A stretch of DNA of 7,120 nucleotides from an uncultured Selenomonadaceae bacterium. GTDB taxonomy: Bacteria; Bacillota; Negativicutes; Selenomonadales; Selenomonadaceae. The DNA is taken from positions 1-7,120 of the forward strand of contig CALZDE010000106.1 in the NCBI GenBank assembly GCA_945637225.1, written 5' to 3'. A program made the position numbers and the translations under genes. Every line of letters begins with the position of its first letter. Within the stretch, counting starts at the first letter, position 1. Below the pieces are notes generated by a model that saw only the letters and a program-made list of their open reading frames with translations, was not told the origin of the DNA and searched no databases. Shown here piece after piece: positions 6,300 to 7,120 of this stretch.

Positions 6300-6527
6300 T
6301 TACATAGTCATTTTGGCAATACACAGAGTAACAATACCAAATAAAATGGCAAAAACCACTGTAACGCGAGCCAGCAATGCATCAAGACCTCTTGCACTGC
6401 CACTGAAGACGGTATCGCCGCCACCGCCCATGCCGCCCATACCAGCAGACTTAGGAGTCTGACCGAGAACAGACGCAATCAGTACCAATGCTACCAATGC
6501 ATCAATTACCATTAAAACAGTAAGCAC
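6300..6527 (-). CDS. secG: Preprotein translocase subunit SecG
   Basis: A 75-residue small membrane protein, the usual size for SecG, the accessory subunit of the SecYEG export channel that aids SecA-driven protein translocation across the cytoplasmic membrane. Two hydrophobic helices are visible, at about residues 3-22 and 54-71. They are joined by a Gly-rich cytoplasmic loop (GMGGMGGGGD) and the family-typical FSGSARGLDALLARVT segment leading into helix 2. The start is GTG at 6527, chosen because a perfect AGGAGG lies 7 bases upstream (6535-6540); the next in-frame ATG (residue 6) would remove part of helix 1. It sits between pyk and a hairpin terminator, and its position upstream of the esterase-rnr-smpB block is typical of Firmicutes. 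Here, however, an rfbD gene with its own promoter and terminator has been placed between secG and the esterase. The family call is secure despite the short length. Confidence 0.93.
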   Translation of the reverse strand: MLTVLMVIDALVALVLIASVLGQTPKSAGMGGMGGGGDTVFSGSARGLDALLARVTVVFAILFGIVTLCIAKMTM

Positions 6528-6561
6528 GCTTACACCTCCTCACAATTAAACATACCTACTA

Positions 6562-6590
6562 AGTCTAGCATAAATTCTGCTTAATTGCAA
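6562..6590 (-). promoter_or_regulatory. Candidate secG promoter (extended -10)
   Basis: On the minus strand, TTGCAA (6585-6590, 4 of 6 to the -35 consensus) is followed by a 17-base spacer and TAGACT (6562-6567, 4 of 6 to TATAAT). The -10 is preceded by TGC, giving an extended -10 element. Transcription would start near 6555, leaving a leader of about 28 bases that contains the secG ribosome site. The match is visible; activity is inferred. Confidence 0.45.
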
Positions 6591-6607
6591 GAATAATTTA
6601 CTCAATA

Positions 6608-7120
6608 TCAGTTGTCTACAGTACGAATTTCTACGGAAGCTTCCATCTTGCCATCTACCTGCTGCATACCAGCGGCAATAACGGCAATATCGCCCTTCTC
6701 CAGATAATTATTGCGTACTGCAAAACGAACTGCGTCACCTGCTGGATCCTTTACATCCTCCCAAATGCAAGCGTTCATTACCTGTACACCCCAACGGAGC
6801 TGTAAATGACGAGCTACCATTTCAGAATATGCAAAGGTAAGAATTGCCGCACGAGGACGGAAGGAAGAAATCTTCATAGCAGTAAAACCGCTGACAGTAC
6901 GGGTAATAATAGCCTTTGCGTTAAGCTCAAGAGCAAGCTGAACAGCGGAATGAGCTACTGCACTGATTACCACATGAGTATACTGGAAACCGCGGCTGGT
7001 AAGACTGCTCTTATAGTGCAGGGAGCTTTCTACTCTGGTAGCAATGCTGTTCATGGTCTTAACAGCTTCTACTGGATAGTTACCGCTTGCAGTCTCACCG
7101 CTGAGCATGATAGCGTCGGT
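6608..7120 (-). CDS. pyk: Pyruvate kinase, C-terminal part (5' end outside window)
   Basis: This is the last 170 codons of pyruvate kinase, which converts phosphoenolpyruvate and ADP to pyruvate and ATP in the cytosol as the final step of glycolysis. The frame is open to the window edge; the first residues read TDAIMLSGETASGNYPVEA, the signature at the end of the catalytic barrel. The C-terminal regulatory domain follows, with the phosphate-binding loop (TRTVSGFTAMKISSFRP) and the family motif LQLRWGV. The protein ends soon after a GDIAVIAAGM strand (6611-6694), so there is no extra phosphohistidine domain as in Bacillus-type Pyk. The usual SGTTN-like effector loop near the C terminus is not recognisable here. 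An internal ATG at 7108 is not the true start, because the family motif continues upstream of it. It stops with TGA, 80 bases before secG, with no clear terminator between them, so read-through into secG is possible. The family assignment is firm. Confidence 0.95.
   Translation of the reverse strand, partial: TDAIMLSGETASGNYPVEAVKTMNSIATRVESSLHYKSSLTSRGFQYTHVVISAVAHSAVQLALELNAKAIITRTVSGFTAMKISSFRPRAAILTFAYSEMVARHLQLRWGVQVMNACIWEDVKDPAGDAVRFAVRNNYLEKGDIAVIAAGMQQVDGKMEASVEIRTVDN

Noticed and set aside
1..7120. Insertion sequences, CRISPR array, tRNA or rRNA genes, prophage or defence genes
   Set aside because: None of the corresponding signatures was found on either strand; the window is ordinary housekeeping chromosome.

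Overview
This is a compact chromosomal housekeeping segment, with every recognisable gene on the minus strand. In transcription order the genes are: the 3' part of pyk (pyruvate kinase, cut by the right window edge), secG, an rmlD/rfbD-type dTDP-4-dehydrorhamnose reductase, a small alpha/beta-hydrolase of the Est30/YvaK type, rnr (RNase R), smpB and a pfkA-family gene. The secG / carboxylesterase / rnr / smpB order is a well-known Firmicutes (Bacillota) arrangement. Moderate A+T content, strong AGGAGG-type ribosome sites, U-tract hairpin terminators and an LPS-type nucleotide-sugar gene would fit a diderm Firmicute such as a member of the Negativicutes. That placement is inference; no rRNA or other decisive marker is present.

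Layout, right to left: pyk runs off the edge at 7120 and stops at 6608. A short gap carries a plausible extended -10 promoter and a strong Shine-Dalgarno for secG (GTG start at 6527). secG ends in a hairpin terminator (6241-6278). A good TTGACA-18-TAAAAT promoter (6167-6196) then drives rfbD, which ends in a long-stem terminator (5141-5190). The next unit is est-rnr-smpB, with gaps of 30 and 28 bases, so it is very probably one transcript. A 151-base gap with weak signals precedes pfkA, which has its own excellent ribosome site. The last 137 bases (1-137) contain no convincing gene, but carry a 10-bp tandem repeat that generates two TATAAT boxes on the minus strand.

How the genes work together: RNase R and SmpB are partners in trans-translation (ribosome rescue and decay of the defective mRNA), and their co-transcription fits that. 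PfkA and Pyk are the two classical control enzymes of glycolysis and flank the block. SecG belongs to the protein-export channel. RfbD supplies dTDP-L-rhamnose for surface polysaccharide, and the esterase is a cytosolic hydrolase that habitually travels with rnr.

I found no previously undescribed multi-gene system, mobile element, CRISPR array or defence locus. The most interesting signals are inside known families. The PfkA-family protein has substitutions at several core positions (Gly12 to Asn, Asp104 to Cys, Asp128 to Glu, Arg172 to Lys by E. coli numbering) while keeping most of its sugar-phosphate and effector-site residues. The RNase R lacks the usual N-terminal helix-turn-helix region but has an unusually long, lysine-rich C-terminal tail.
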